Source: Microvirga sp. Mcv34 (lineage in GTDB: Bacteria; Pseudomonadota; Alphaproteobacteria; Rhizobiales; Beijerinckiaceae). Taken from it: a stretch of DNA of 64,000 nt. The notes below the pieces were generated by a model. The model was not told the origin of the DNA. It searched no databases and saw nothing but the letters and a program-made list of their open reading frames with translations. This document shows, piece after piece, positions 18,705 through 28,929 of this stretch. The stretch covers positions 175,811-239,810 of the forward strand of contig NZ_JALJRK010000001.1 of assembly GCF_024519725.1 (NCBI RefSeq). Direction: 5' to 3'. How positions within the stretch are numbered: position 1 is the first letter of the stretch; each line of letters starts with the position of its first letter. A program made the position numbers and the translations under genes.

Positions 18705-19296
18705 CGGCCGCGACCAGCTCGCGGATCCGGTCGCTCTGCAGAAGCGGGATGAGGGTGGCGATCTTTTCCTGCGGCAGCTCCCACCATTGGGCGTCGAGCA
18801 GGGCCGTGATCGTGTCCTCGTCGAAACGGTAGCGGATCACCCTGGCCGGATTGCCGCCGACGATGGCGTAGGGCGGGACGTCCCGGGTCACAATGGCATG
18901 GGCCGCGACCACGGCGCCATGCCCTACAGTCACACCAGACATGATGATGGCGCCGGAGCCGAGCCAGACGTCGTGGCCAATGACCACGTCACCCCGGGAG
19001 GTGTGATACTCGTCACTCTCGGGCGCGCCGGGCCATAGGTCCCGGAAGGCCGAGAAGGGATAGGTGGTGCCCCAGTCCGTGCGGTGGTTGCCGCCGAGCA
19101 GGATCTCAACCTTGTCGGCAATGGAGCCATAGCGACCGATGGTGAGCTTACGCCCCGACTCCGGGAAGCGGACCTTGGGCTTGCCGTAGGTGAACTCGCC
19201 AATCTCGTAGCCGTAACGTCCGGCCATGCGGGCCAGGTGGATGCGGGTCTGATTGTGCGGGTTGCGCCAATTTTTCAGGCGCTGCCTCAGCTTCAT
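18676..19296 (-). CDS. Hexapeptide-repeat acetyltransferase (CatB/Vat/xenobiotic acyltransferase-like)
   Basis: 206 residues with a left-handed beta-helix made of hexapeptide repeats (LTIGRYGSIADKVEILLGG, VVIGHDVWLGSGAIIMSGVT, VGHGAVVAAHAIVTRDVPPY). The ending PYAIVGGNPARVIRYRFDED is typical of the CatB/Vat group, and the catalytic His is likely in LLGGNHRTDW. The group contains streptogramin and chloramphenicol acetyltransferases as well as sugar O-acetyltransferases. Beside a glycosyltransferase and a membrane acyltransferase, a sugar substrate is more plausible than an antibiotic, though this is not shown. Confidence 0.84.
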   Translation of the reverse strand: MKLRQRLKNWRNPHNQTRIHLARMAGRYGYEIGEFTYGKPKVRFPESGRKLTIGRYGSIADKVEILLGGNHRTDWGTTYPFSAFRDLWPGAPESDEYHTSRGDVVIGHDVWLGSGAIIMSGVTVGHGAVVAAHAIVTRDVPPYAIVGGNPARVIRYRFDEDTITALLDAQWWELPQEKIATLIPLLQSDRIRELVAAVKVLRAQSS

Positions 19297-19395
19297 CGTG
19301 CGACCCCGCGGGTTGAGACAAGGACATTGACGGCAGGGTGAAGGGCGCGCACAAGAGCCTCCAAAGTGGTTTGGTCAGTGCAAGGAGCGTCGGGG

Positions 19396-21699
19396 ATGGG
19401 AGACAACATCTCGCAGGATCTGAAATCGGGAGCTATGTTCTACCACCAGCATCCGCGCCCCGGAAAGCTCGAGATCCAGCCGACCAAGCCGCTCGGCAAC
19501 CAGCGTGACCTGGCTCTGGCCTATTCTCCCGGCGTGGCCGCCCCCTGCGAGGCCATCGCGGCCGATCCGGCAGAGGCTGCCAACCTGACGTCGCGCCAGA
19601 ACCTCGTGGCGGTGATCTCCAACGGAACGGCCGTTCTCGGCCTCGGCGACATTGGCCCGCTCGCCTCCAAGCCCGTGATGGAGGGCAAGGCGGTCCTGTT
19701 CAAGAAGTTCTCCGGCATTGACGTGTTCGACATTGAGCTGGCCGAGAAGAACGTAGACAAGATGGTCGAGGTGATCGCCGCGCTCGAGCCGACCTTCGGG
19801 GGCATCAACCTCGAGGACATCAAGGCGCCGGAATGCTTCGAGGTCGAGGAGCGGCTGAAGGCCCGCATGGGCATCCCGGTCTTCCACGACGACCAGCACG
19901 GCACGGCCATCATCGTGGGCGCGGCGGTGACGAACGCGCTCGAACTCGCGGGCAAGCGCATCGAGGACGTGAAGATCGTCACCTCAGGGGCAGGCGCCGC
20001 GGCGCTCGCCTGCCTCAACCTGCTCGTGTCCCTCGGCGCCCGGCGCGAGAACATCTGGGTCACGGACATCGAAGGCGTGGTCCATGAGGGCCGCAACGAG
20101 CTCATGGACCGCTGGAAGTCGGCCTATGCGCAGAAGACCGACGCGCGCACCCTTGCCGACGTGATCCCCAATGCGGACGTGTTCCTCGGCCTTTCGGCCG
20201 GCGGCGTGCTCAAGAAGGAGCTGCTCGCCCAGATGGCGCCGCGGCCTCTGATCATGGCACTCGCCAATCCCTACCCCGAGATCATGCCGGAGGAGGCCGA
20301 GGCCGCCCGTCCCGACGCGATGATCTGCACCGGCCGCTCGGATTACCCGAACCAGGTCAACAACGTCCTGTGCTTTCCCTACATCTTCCGCGGCGCCCTC
20401 GACGTGCAGGCGACCACGATCAACGAGGAGATGAAGGCCGCCGCCGTGAAGGCCATCGCGGGCCTCGCCCGTGAGGCTCCGTCCGAAGTGGTGGCGCGCG
20501 CCTATGGCGGCGAGGCGCATCCCTTCGGGCGCAAGTCCCTGATCCCAAGCCCCTTCGATCCGCGCCTCATCCTGCGCATCGCTCCTGCGGTCGCGAAGGC
20601 CGCGATGGATTCCGGCGTTGCGAAGAAGCCCCTGGAGGATCTGGAGGCTTATGCGGAGTCGCTAGGCCGTTTCGTGTTCCGCTCGGGCTTCATCATGAAG
20701 CCGCTGTTCTCGCAGGCGAAGGCCAATCCGAAGCGGGTGATCTATGCCGAAGGCGAGGACGAGCGCGTGCTGCGCGCCGTGCAGGTGATCGTGGAGGAGG
20801 GCATCGCCAAACCGATCCTGATCGGGCGCCCGAACGTCGTCGAGGCGCGCATGAAGCGCTTCGGCCTGTCCATGGAGATCGGGCGGCATTTCGAGCTGGT
20901 GAACCCGGAGGACGACCCGCGCTACCGCGACTACGTCGCCACATATGTCGAGGCGGCGGGCCGCAAGGGCATCACGCCCGATGCGGCGCGCACGCTGGTG
21001 CGCACCAACAACACCGTGATCGGCGCGCTGGCTGTTCGGCGCGGGGATGCGGACGCGCTCATCTGCGGGCTCGAGGGCCGGTTCCAGTCCCGCCTCAAGC
21101 ACATCAAGGACATCATCGGGCTTGCGCCCGGCGTGCACGAAATGGCGGCCCTGTCGCTCGTAATCACATCTAAGGGCGCGTACTTCCTGGCCGACACTCA
21201 TGTGCAATTCGACCCGACGGCGGAAGAGATCGCCGACATGACGATCGCCTGCGCCAGCCATGTGCGCCGCTTCGGCATGGAGCCCAAGATCGCGCTGCTG
21301 TCCCACTCGGATTTCGGTGCGGCGGACAGCCGCTCGGCGCTGAAAATGCGCCAGGCCCTGGCCTGCATCAACGAGCGCGCGCCGGATCTCGAAGTCGACG
21401 GCGAGATGCAGGCGGACGCGGCCCTGTCCCAGATGATCCGCGATCGGATCAACCCCAACTCGCGCCTGAAGGGCGAGGCCAACGTGCTGATCATGCCCAA
21501 CCTCGACGCCGCCAACATCGCGTTCCAGTTCACGAAGGTGCTGGCGGATTCGCTCCCCGTCGGCCCGATCCTGATCGGCCCGGCCAAGCCCGCCCACATC
21601 CTGACCCCGTCCGTGACGGCGCGCGGCATCGTCAACCTGACGGCCATCGCGGTCGTGGAGGCCCAGGCGGCGGAAGAGGATCAGCCGACGCTGAATTGA
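19396..21699 (+). CDS. maeB: NADP-dependent malic enzyme with phosphotransacetylase-like C-terminal domain
   Basis: 767 residues, the hybrid MaeB architecture. The N-terminal malic enzyme part (about 1-430) has [42 protein letters not shown] and the nucleotide-binding [15 protein letters not shown]. The C-terminal half (about 440-760) resembles phosphate acetyltransferase ([34 protein letters not shown]) but usually acts as a regulatory and oligomerisation domain. It decarboxylates malate to pyruvate and supplies NADPH. ATG 19396 follows a GGGG-rich site. An in-frame upstream start at 19366 is less likely. Confidence 0.94.
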   Translation: MGDNISQDLKSGAMFYHQHPRPGKLEIQPTKPLGNQRDLALAYSPGVAAPCEAIAADPAEAANLTSRQNLVAVISNGTAVLGLGDIGPLASKPVMEGKAVLFKKFSGIDVFDIELAEKNVDKMVEVIAALEPTFGGINLEDIKAPECFEVEERLKARMGIPVFHDDQHGTAIIVGAAVTNALELAGKRIEDVKIVTSGAGAAALACLNLLVSLGARRENIWVTDIEGVVHEGRNELMDRWKSAYAQKTDARTLADVIPNADVFLGLSAGGVLKKELLAQMAPRPLIMALANPYPEIMPEEAEAARPDAMICTGRSDYPNQVNNVLCFPYIFRGALDVQATTINEEMKAAAVKAIAGLAREAPSEVVARAYGGEAHPFGRKSLIPSPFDPRLILRIAPAVAKAAMDSGVAKKPLEDLEAYAESLGRFVFRSGFIMKPLFSQAKANPKRVIYAEGEDERVLRAVQVIVEEGIAKPILIGRPNVVEARMKRFGLSMEIGRHFELVNPEDDPRYRDYVATYVEAAGRKGITPDAARTLVRTNNTVIGALAVRRGDADALICGLEGRFQSRLKHIKDIIGLAPGVHEMAALSLVITSKGAYFLADTHVQFDPTAEEIADMTIACASHVRRFGMEPKIALLSHSDFGAADSRSALKMRQALACINERAPDLEVDGEMQADAALSQMIRDRINPNSRLKGEANVLIMPNLDAANIAFQFTKVLADSLPVGPILIGPAKPAHILTPSVTARGIVNLTAIAVVEAQAAEEDQPTLN

Positions 21700-21720
21700 T
21701 CCGCCTGTCAGTGCAGCCCC

Positions 21721-21813
21721 GTCTCATCACCGGCTTTGTGCCGGTGATGTTGTCAGGAGTGGCGAAGCACCTTTCTCATCGCTCTGGTCAGGCTTGGCCC
21801 GACCAGAGCGTGA
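21721..21813. repeat. Intergenic palindromic repeat pair between convergent genes
   Basis: TCATCACCGGCTTTGTGCCG (matching 4048) is followed by a separate hairpin, GCTCTGGTC (21781-21789) paired with GACCAGAGC (21801-21809). It separates the 3' ends of maeB and the minus-strand AsmA-like gene and may serve as a bidirectional terminator. Confidence 0.6.
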
Positions 21814-21822
21814 CAGCGGCTC

Positions 21823-23700
21823 TTACTCTACTGTTGCCTTAATATTCAGCTTCTGAATCGCATCGGCAGGTTTCGGAGCCAGTGCCACATCCATGAAGCC
21901 GAACCCGGAAGGATTTTTCGGCGTCGCCTCGATCGTGAGCTTCCCAGGCTTTGCGATGAAGCTTGCGATCGCCCTCGCCAAGGTCGAGGTTTGCTCTGAA
22001 TTGCCGATCATGGCGGAGAGCACCAGCGGCACGGCATCCGCGTAGAGCTTGCGCAGGGATTCCGTCTTGGTCTTCTGCTTCCTGGCGGTTTCGGCGAGGT
22101 AGCGATCGAACACTCCGTTGTCCTCGACCACGAGATTTGCAGATTTGGCCTTCAGGCCGATCAGTGCAGCGGCGGCCGTGGCTTCGTCCGTGCTAAAGAG
22201 ATCCTTGTTGGCACCGCCGATCACGCCCGTCAGGGAAAAACGGCCCAGTCCTTTCGTCTCGCCAGAAACCTGCTTGAGAAGGATCTCATTCGTGCTCTCG
22301 CTCCAGGTTGCTTCAAGAAGGAAGGATGAAGTCAGCTTTTGGAAGCCGGGTCCCAGGAGATCGGCGATAAGCTTGTCCGAGCCGCCCGAGGGGAGAGTCA
22401 TCGCGATATCGCGCGTTTCGTACCTGATATTCGTCGGAATGCCATTCACAGGTTTATCGGCCGTCAGCTCGAGACCCTTCGCGGTTACGACGATGCGTCC
22501 AGGCTTGCCGCCTTCTTCATCCTCGCTCGGACCATCGATATCGACATCGGAAATACGCAGTGTCCCCAAGGTCGGAATCAAGGTCCGCATATCGGCCTGG
22601 TCGAGATTGTCGAGAGACTTATCTTGAAGGGCCCTCAGGCCATTCAGCGTCTGTTCGAAGGAGAAGTCCGTCAGGCTTATGCCGCCGAATTTGATGTGCA
22701 TGTCCTGGTCGCTGACCGCGAACCCATCCATGCGGACATTGGCGGCATCCGAGCCGTTCGCCCCCGTATAGGCGATCCGCTCTATGCGGCCGGCCACGGA
22801 AGGTTGTTTGCTCTTGTCCTTCTTGGGAACCGTGAACTCGATTCCGGTCGCTTCCGCGGATGCGATGTTGAAAGCGCCGAGCAAGTCGGCAATCGACGTC
22901 ATCAGCTGCTTTTGCTCTGCGTCGGAAAGATCGGTTTTATCTCCGAGCCTCTCCAGCAGAGCCGAGGTGCCGGTCCAGGAATCGAGGGTTGGCCGTGCCA
23001 TGAAGTCACGGCCGCTGATCCGTGCGATCTTGAAACCGATCTGTTCCTTGGCGGCGCGCAATTCGGTTTTCTCGATGGAGAATGGGCCGTGGATCAACGC
23101 CATGGGGTCGGACGTGGAGGCGGCCCTGGTTTCGTAGAGGCGGGCGAACGCGGGCAGATCGAAATCGCTGATCGAGGCGCGTCCGAAACTGCCGACGAGA
23201 TCAACCTCGGGCCCTTTCTCGTCCATGGCCATGGCCTCGACCGTGGTCGAGGCAATCTTGCCGTTCACGATGTCGCCTAAGGTCACGTTCGAATACGTGA
23301 CCGTCACGGTGCCCCCATGGGCCTGTTGAGTCAGCTTGACCTCAGGGATCAGGATCTGCTTGGCGCGGACCCGTGCCAGACGGTCCGCCAACGGTTCGGA
23401 TGAGCTGCCTGAAAACAGCGCCTCGATGTCCGCCTTTGTGGAGGCGGCGCCGGAAACTTCGATGCGCTTGGCTTCATACCGGGCTCCGCCGAAGGAGAAG
23501 CTCACGTTCTCGAGCGCAAAGCTCTCCGTGCCCTGTGCGAAAGCCGCGCTCCAGAGCGGGACCTTGACGGCCCCTACCGCGATTCGATGTCCGTCATTGC
23601 CGACCACCAGATCCCGGATCACCGTAGGTTCTAACTGCAAAGCCGCAGAGCCGGCCATCAAAGCGAGTGCGCAAACGCCTGCACGATAACGAAGTCCCAT
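21823..23700 (-). CDS. Large exported/periplasmic protein, AsmA/DUF945-like, unknown function
   Basis: 625 residues with an N-terminal signal peptide (MGLRYRAGVCALALMAGSAA). The body is a long series of beta-strand-rich segments without cysteines or catalytic motifs (VSFSFGGARYEAKRIEVSG, RVRAKQILIPEVKLTQ, DMHIKFGGISLTDFSFEQ, LGTLRISDVDIDGPSEDEEG, KPVNGIPTNIRYETRDIAMT). The alternation recalls AsmA-like or DUF945-like envelope proteins with repeated beta-groove modules, but I cannot assign it firmly. ATG 23700 has a strong AGGGGGACAG site. Upstream in-frame codons to 23730 are not needed. It lies downstream of erpA on the same strand after 82 bases. Confidence 0.68.
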   Translation of the reverse strand: MGLRYRAGVCALALMAGSAALQLEPTVIRDLVVGNDGHRIAVGAVKVPLWSAAFAQGTESFALENVSFSFGGARYEAKRIEVSGAASTKADIEALFSGSSSEPLADRLARVRAKQILIPEVKLTQQAHGGTVTVTYSNVTLGDIVNGKIASTTVEAMAMDEKGPEVDLVGSFGRASISDFDLPAFARLYETRAASTSDPMALIHGPFSIEKTELRAAKEQIGFKIARISGRDFMARPTLDSWTGTSALLERLGDKTDLSDAEQKQLMTSIADLLGAFNIASAEATGIEFTVPKKDKSKQPSVAGRIERIAYTGANGSDAANVRMDGFAVSDQDMHIKFGGISLTDFSFEQTLNGLRALQDKSLDNLDQADMRTLIPTLGTLRISDVDIDGPSEDEEGGKPGRIVVTAKGLELTADKPVNGIPTNIRYETRDIAMTLPSGGSDKLIADLLGPGFQKLTSSFLLEATWSESTNEILLKQVSGETKGLGRFSLTGVIGGANKDLFSTDEATAAAALIGLKAKSANLVVEDNGVFDRYLAETARKQKTKTESLRKLYADAVPLVLSAMIGNSEQTSTLARAIASFIAKPGKLTIEATPKNPSGFGFMDVALAPKPADAIQKLNIKATVE

Positions 23701-23782
23701 ACTGTCCCCCTGGCCAAGCGAATCCGGCACTGGCCATCTCAGATTGAAATGCGCAGACAGGATAAGGCGTTATGTAACGATT

Positions 23783-24109
23783 TTACAATGAGAACGAGGT
23801 GCCGCAGCCGCAGGAGGCTGTGGCATGGGGGTTCTCGATCTTGAAGGACTGGCCGATCAGGTCGTCCACGAAGTCGATGACCGAGCCGTCCATGTACTGG
23901 ATCGACACCTCGTCCACGACCACCGTCGCCCCGTCCCGTTCGATCACGAGGTCATCGTCCTGCCGGGTCCGATCCACGTCGAAGGCATACTGGAACCCGG
24001 AGCAGCCGCCTCCGTTGACGCTGATTCTCAGGTGAGACCCGGCGGGCTCGGACGACATGATCTCGTTGATGCGGCGGGCGGCGCGGTCAGTCAGGGTGAT
24101 ACCGGTCAT
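23783..24109 (-). CDS. erpA: Iron-sulfur cluster insertion protein ErpA/IscA family
   Basis: 108 residues, a normal A-type carrier. The three conserved cysteines are in GGGCSGFQYAF and TASCGCGTSF near the C-terminus and hold the [Fe-S] cluster passed to apo-enzymes. ATG 24109 has GGAAG upstream, whereas a longer frame to 24190 would add an unlikely N-terminus. It is divergent from dgt. The assignment to ErpA rather than IscA or SufA follows the usual alphaproteobacterial dgt-erpA neighbourhood and is less certain than the family call. Confidence 0.9.
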   Translation of the reverse strand: MTGITLTDRAARRINEIMSSEPAGSHLRISVNGGGCSGFQYAFDVDRTRQDDDLVIERDGATVVVDEVSIQYMDGSVIDFVDDLIGQSFKIENPHATASCGCGTSFSL

Positions 24110-24197
24110 GGGCACTTCCAGTCCTCGCGAGGACGCAATTCTTGCATAAGATGTTAAGAGCAAGGTAAGTGCGCCCTGACAAGGCTTCAACCCGGGG

Positions 24198-25412
24198 ATG
24201 ATTGTGCGGCCCTTTGGCGAGAGATGGCGAGCCCCTTATGCCTGCGACCCCTGGGGAAGCAGAGGCCGGCTGTTCCCGGAGGCAGTCTCGCCGACCCGAA
24301 GCGAATTCCAGCGCGACCGGGACCGGATCATTCATTCCTCGGCCTTCCGGCGCCTGAAGCACAAGACGCAGGTCTTCGTCTATCACGAGGGCGACCATTT
24401 CCGGACCCGGCTGACCCACACCATCGAGGTGAGCCAGATCGCCCGGGCGCTCGCCCGTTCCCTCGGTCTCGACGAGGACCTGGCCGAGGCGCTGGCGCTG
24501 TCCCACGACCTGGGCCATACGCCCTTCGGCCATACCGGCGAGGACACCCTCGACGAGTGCATGGCCGGGTTCGGCGGCTTCGACCACAACGCCCAGGCCC
24601 TGCGAGTGGTGACCCGGCTGGAGCGCCGCTACGCGGAATATGACGGGCTCAACCTCACCTGGGAAACCCTGGAGGGACTGGTCAAACACAACGGTCCGCT
24701 CCTCGATTCCGACGGGCAGCCGACCCTGCGCTATGCCGCGCGGGGCGTCCCGCTGGCGATTCTCGAATACAACACCCTGCAGGACCTGGAACTCGCCACC
24801 CATGCGGGCGGAGAGGCGCAGGCGGCCGCCATCGCGGACGACATCGCCTATGACGCGCACGACATCGACGACGGGTTGCGGGCCGGGCTGTTCCGGATCG
24901 AGGAATTGCGCGAGGTTCCGTTTCTCGATGGCCTCCTGACCGAGATCGACGCGCGCTATCCAACCCTCGATCTCTCCCGGCGCATTCACGAGCTGACCCG
25001 GCGCGTCATCACGCGCTTCGTCGAGGACGTGGTCGTTGAGGGCGAACGCCGGATCGCCGCGCTGTCGCCTCGCAGTGCGGAGGACATCCGGCAGGCAGGC
25101 GACACCATGGTCTGCTTCTCGAGAGGCATGCAGGAGGCCGATGCCTCCATCAAGCGTTTCCTCTACGCCCACATGTACCGGCACCCGGACGTGATGCGCG
25201 TCCGAGCCCAGGCGGACGCCGTCCTGCGGGACCTTTTCAGGCGCTTCAAGGCCGAGCCGGAGCTGATGCCGGAGGAATGGCAGGCCGACCTGCCGAAGGA
25301 CGACGAGCCCCGGCTCGCCCGCCGTGTGGCCGATTACATCGCCGGCATGACGGACCGATATGCGATCCTCGAACACCGGCGCCTGTTTGACGTGACGCCG
25401 GACTTGCGTTAG
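24198..25412 (+). CDS. dgt: Deoxyguanosinetriphosphate triphosphohydrolase-like protein
   Basis: 404 residues of the HD-domain dNTPase family, which releases triphosphate from dGTP or other dNTPs. Metal-binding HD residues are in [15 protein letters not shown] and [17 protein letters not shown], with the later Asp in [24 protein letters not shown] and [12 protein letters not shown] are typical of this group. It begins at ATG 24198, divergent from erpA with about 90 bases between them. argS follows after an intergenic palindrome, an arrangement common in Hyphomicrobiales. Confidence 0.93.
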   Translation: MIVRPFGERWRAPYACDPWGSRGRLFPEAVSPTRSEFQRDRDRIIHSSAFRRLKHKTQVFVYHEGDHFRTRLTHTIEVSQIARALARSLGLDEDLAEALALSHDLGHTPFGHTGEDTLDECMAGFGGFDHNAQALRVVTRLERRYAEYDGLNLTWETLEGLVKHNGPLLDSDGQPTLRYAARGVPLAILEYNTLQDLELATHAGGEAQAAAIADDIAYDAHDIDDGLRAGLFRIEELREVPFLDGLLTEIDARYPTLDLSRRIHELTRRVITRFVEDVVVEGERRIAALSPRSAEDIRQAGDTMVCFSRGMQEADASIKRFLYAHMYRHPDVMRVRAQADAVLRDLFRRFKAEPELMPEEWQADLPKDDEPRLARRVADYIAGMTDRYAILEHRRLFDVTPDLR

Positions 25413-25446
25413 GCGCGGCTACGTTCTTCTGGCGTCCAACAACTCT

Positions 25447-25554
25447 GCCCTCGTCCTGAGGAGCCGCGGAGCGGCGTCTCGAAGGAGGATCCAGAGAGCA
25501 CGGGAGACGCCCTCGTCCTTCGAGACGGCCTAAAGGCCTCCTCAGGATGAGGGC
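25447..25554. repeat. Large imperfect inverted repeat (CCTGAGGAG/CTTCGAGAC family)
   Basis: The left arm is GCCCTCGTCCTGAGGAG followed by GCGTCTCGAAGGA. The right arm is TCCTTCGAGACGG followed by CTCCTCAGGATGAGGGC. The arms pair over about 40 bases each with interruptions, so RNA would fold into one long hairpin between dgt and argS. This composition is typical of dispersed elements in Methylobacteriaceae and Bradyrhizobium relatives (from memory). Confidence 0.75.
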
Positions 25555-25611
25555 TTGCGAAGCGTATTATCTGCTGTGACCAGGGCCAGTTGCCCATTGA
25601 GATAAAGTACC

Positions 25612-27372
25612 ATGAACATTTTCGGGCTGTTTGAGAAACGGGTTGCGGATGCGCTCGGCCGGTTGGCCGAAGAGGGCAAGATTCCATCGGGGCTGAATGT
25701 CAGCCGCGTCGTGGTCGAGCCGCCGCGCGATCCCTCCCATGGCGATCTCGCCACGAACGCCGCCATGGTGCTGGCCAAGGAGGCGCGCATGAACCCGCAT
25801 GCCATGGCCGAGCTTCTCGTTGCCGACCTCAAGGACGATCCGCGCGTCACCCACGTGGAAATCGCCGGTCCCGGCTTCATCAATATCCGGCTTGAGCCCT
25901 CGGTGCTGCACGAGGTTCTACGCGCCGCTGTCGTCGACAGCCAGAGCTTCGGCCGCAGCGGGCAAGGGGCGGGCGCGCCGGTCAATGTCGAGTATGTCTC
26001 GGCCAACCCGACCGGTCCGATGCATGTGGGCCATTGCCGTGGCGCGGTCTTCGGCGACGCCCTGGCCGGGCTGCTGGACTTCGCCGGCTACAAGGTGACC
26101 CGCGAATACTACATCAACGATGCCGGCGCTCAGGTCGATGTCCTCGCCCGCTCGGCCTATCTCCGCTACAAGGAAGCCTTGGGCCAGGATATCGGCGAGA
26201 TTCCGGAGGGGCTCTATCCCGGCGATTACCTGAAGCCGGTTGGCGAGCGCATGGCCAGTGAATACGGCTCGAGCCTGCTCGACAAGCCGGAATCCGAGTG
26301 GCTGCCGCTCGTGCGCGAGACCTCCATCAACGCCATGATGGACATGATCCGCGACGATCTCGCGGCCCTCAACATCCATCACGACGTGTTTTTCTCCGAA
26401 AAGTCCCTCCAGTCGGGCCCGGTGGACCAGGTCAGGGAGCTCATCACGGAACTGCGCGGCCGTGACCTCGTCTATATGGGCCGCCTGCCGCCGCCCAAGG
26501 GCCAGAAGGACGAGGATTGGGAGGACCGGGAGCAGCTTCTGTTCCGCGCCACGTCCTTCGGCGACGAGGTGGATCGCCCGCTGCTGAAATCGGACGGCTC
26601 CTACACCTATTTCGCCTCCGACATCGCCTATCACCGCTCCAAGTTCGAGCGGGGCTTCGCCTCCATGATCGACGTTTGGGGCGCGGACCACGGCGGCTAC
26701 GTAAAGCGCATGCAGGCGGCCGTGAAGGCCGTGTCGGACAATAAGGCCGACCTGGATGTGAAGCTCTGCCAGCTCGTGAAGCTGCTGCGCGGCGGCGAGC
26801 CGGTGAAGATGTCGAAGCGCTCGGGCGACTTCGTGACCTTGCGCGAGGTTGTCGACGAGGTGGGCCGGGACGCCGCCCGCTTCATGATGATCTTCCGCAA
26901 GAACGACGCGACCCTGGATTTCGACCTCGCCAAGGTGGTCGAACAGTCGAAGGACAACCCGGTCTTCTACGTCCAGTACGCCCATGCCCGCTGCGCCTCG
27001 GTGTTCCGTCAGGCGGCGGAGGCTTTCCCGGGCGCCGATTTCTCGGCGGCGCAGCTTGCGAAGGCGAATCTGTCGATTTTGAGTGACGAAGCGGAGATGG
27101 ACATCATCCATCGCATCGCCCAGTTCCCCCGGACGATCGAGGCCGCGGCCGAAGCTCATGAGCCTCACAGGATCGCATTTTACCTTTACGATCTGGCAAG
27201 TGCGTTCCACAGCTTATGGAATAAGGGCAAAGACTTGCCGCAATTACGCTTTGTTAATCTAACTGATAAAGATTCAACACAAGCGAGACTCGCTCTCGTG
27301 CATGCCCTCAAGGGCGTGCTCGCATCTGGTCTCGCAATCCTGGGCGTCACGGCACCCGATGAAATGCGATAG
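25612..27372 (+). CDS. argS: Arginine--tRNA ligase
   Basis: 586 residues, class I. The N-terminal Add-1 domain is about 1-110. The HIGH signature is HVGH (residues 138-141, in [14 protein letters not shown]), and the KMSKS-type loop is [12 protein letters not shown] near residue 399. The anticodon-binding DALR domain ends in [29 protein letters not shown] and [17 protein letters not shown] are normal family features. It attaches Arg to tRNA-Arg and opens the conserved run with the SPOR protein, nagZ and scpAB. Confidence 0.97.
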   Translation: MNIFGLFEKRVADALGRLAEEGKIPSGLNVSRVVVEPPRDPSHGDLATNAAMVLAKEARMNPHAMAELLVADLKDDPRVTHVEIAGPGFINIRLEPSVLHEVLRAAVVDSQSFGRSGQGAGAPVNVEYVSANPTGPMHVGHCRGAVFGDALAGLLDFAGYKVTREYYINDAGAQVDVLARSAYLRYKEALGQDIGEIPEGLYPGDYLKPVGERMASEYGSSLLDKPESEWLPLVRETSINAMMDMIRDDLAALNIHHDVFFSEKSLQSGPVDQVRELITELRGRDLVYMGRLPPPKGQKDEDWEDREQLLFRATSFGDEVDRPLLKSDGSYTYFASDIAYHRSKFERGFASMIDVWGADHGGYVKRMQAAVKAVSDNKADLDVKLCQLVKLLRGGEPVKMSKRSGDFVTLREVVDEVGRDAARFMMIFRKNDATLDFDLAKVVEQSKDNPVFYVQYAHARCASVFRQAAEAFPGADFSAAQLAKANLSILSDEAEMDIIHRIAQFPRTIEAAAEAHEPHRIAFYLYDLASAFHSLWNKGKDLPQLRFVNLTDKDSTQARLALVHALKGVLASGLAILGVTAPDEMR

Positions 27373-27478
27373 TGTTTCTTGAGGCGGATCAACCGCTTAC
27401 GAAGCGTTCGCGTCGGGTCTCGTTACGTCATGCAGGCGGAGCAACGGTGCTCCTGTCGCGTAACTGGAGATCCGGCGC

Positions 27479-28882
27479 ATGAGCGAATCAGTGAAGCCCC
27501 GTTTTGCCGTCGACCTCAACGAGATCGAACGGCAACTCGCGCAGGCGGGCACCCCGCAATCCCAGTCGGCCAGCGCCGGGCGGAACGATCCGCTGGCGGA
27601 ATTGGCCCGGATTGTGGGGCAAGACGACCCTTTCCAAGCCCTCTTGGCCAATGACGGCACCAATCGTCCGCGCCAGCAAGGCTCCTCCATCGACGATCTT
27701 TTCGCTGTCCGCGACACCGTGCCGCAAGCAGCCCGCGAGGTACCGGTCCGTGCCCCACAGGGAGGTCACGCCGCGCCGGCGTACGATCTCGGTGGGTACC
27801 CGCAAAGCCACGTCCGCGCCCCTGAGCCCGCCTATGCACGTCAGCCTGCCCACCAGGAGCAGGATGCCTACGGCAACGAGGCCTATGCGCAGGACTACTA
27901 CGCCGATCAGGCCGGACCCTACGTCGATCAGGATTACGATCAGCAGCAGGATTACGTCCCGGTTCAGAAGGGCCGGTCCCGCAAGGGCATGATGGCCATG
28001 GCGGCGGTTGTGGGCGCGGTCGTCCTCGGCGGCGGCGGAGCTTATCTCGCTTCTGGATCGTCGGCGGTCACCGGGGGCGAGCCGCCCCTCGTGAAAGCGA
28101 ACAACGAACCCACGAAGGTCCAGCCGCAGAACCCGGGCGGAGTCGAGATCCCGAACCAGAACAAGCAAATCTACGAGCGCGCCAACCAGAACGCGGCGAC
28201 CAAGATCGTCAACCGCGAGGAGCAGCCGGTCGATCTTCAGCAAGCCGTGCGCATGAACGGCGGCGCCGTGGCCGACGCCACGGGCGGTACGGTTCCCACC
28301 AGCACGGTCAAGCCCCACCAGACAGCCAGCCTGAACCTCGGGGAGCCGAAGAAGGTTCGCACGGTCACGATCCGTCCTGACGGCACCGTCGCGGGTTCGG
28401 AGCATCAGGCCACCCCGCCGGCGGCCCCCCAGGCCATGACGCTGCCGCCCCAGGCTCAGGCCGCCCCCGTCCAGACGGCATCGGCTCAACCCCGCGCGGT
28501 TGCGAGCACTCCCGTCGCGGCTCCCGCCACGCCCGCGCCGACCCCGAAACCAGCGCCTGCGGCAGCCACGCCCGCACCGACGCAGGTTGCGTCGGTTCAG
28601 CCGGTCGCTCCGGCGGCGGCCGCGGCGGACACGACGCCCAGCGGCGGCTTCGCCGTGCAGCTCGGCCTCGCCAATTCCGAAGCCGGCGCCCAGACGGCCT
28701 TCGCATCGTTCCAGCGCAAGTACCCCGATCTCGAAGGGATGCCGTCCCTCATCCGCAAGGCGGAAGTGAACGGCAACACCATCTATCGCGTCCGGGTCGG
28801 CCCCCTGTCCAAGGACGAAGCCTCCTCCCTCTGCTCCAAGCTGCAGGGCCAGGGCGGCCAGTGCTTCGTCGCCAAGAACTGA
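27479..28882 (+). CDS. SPOR-domain inner-membrane protein
   Basis: 467 residues. A cytoplasmic, acidic and low-complexity N-terminal part (about 1-165, rich in Tyr, Gln and Asp) is followed by one transmembrane helix (about 170-192, MMAMAAVVGAVVLGGGGAYL). A long periplasmic Pro/Ala-rich linker (about 300-385) leads to a C-terminal SPOR domain (about 390-467, GFAVQLGLANSEAGAQTAF, YRVRVGPLSKDEA, QCFVAKN). SPOR domains bind denuded peptidoglycan glycan strands at division sites. Its position between argS and nagZ is conserved in Hyphomicrobiales. Start ATG 27479 has GGAG at good spacing. Confidence 0.9.
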   Translation: MSESVKPRFAVDLNEIERQLAQAGTPQSQSASAGRNDPLAELARIVGQDDPFQALLANDGTNRPRQQGSSIDDLFAVRDTVPQAAREVPVRAPQGGHAAPAYDLGGYPQSHVRAPEPAYARQPAHQEQDAYGNEAYAQDYYADQAGPYVDQDYDQQQDYVPVQKGRSRKGMMAMAAVVGAVVLGGGGAYLASGSSAVTGGEPPLVKANNEPTKVQPQNPGGVEIPNQNKQIYERANQNAATKIVNREEQPVDLQQAVRMNGGAVADATGGTVPTSTVKPHQTASLNLGEPKKVRTVTIRPDGTVAGSEHQATPPAAPQAMTLPPQAQAAPVQTASAQPRAVASTPVAAPATPAPTPKPAPAAATPAPTQVASVQPVAPAAAAADTTPSGGFAVQLGLANSEAGAQTAFASFQRKYPDLEGMPSLIRKAEVNGNTIYRVRVGPLSKDEASSLCSKLQGQGGQCFVAKN

Positions 28883-28929
28883 GACAGCTTGGCGGTCGAG
28901 ATTTCTTGACCCTGTCGACCAGGAGACTT

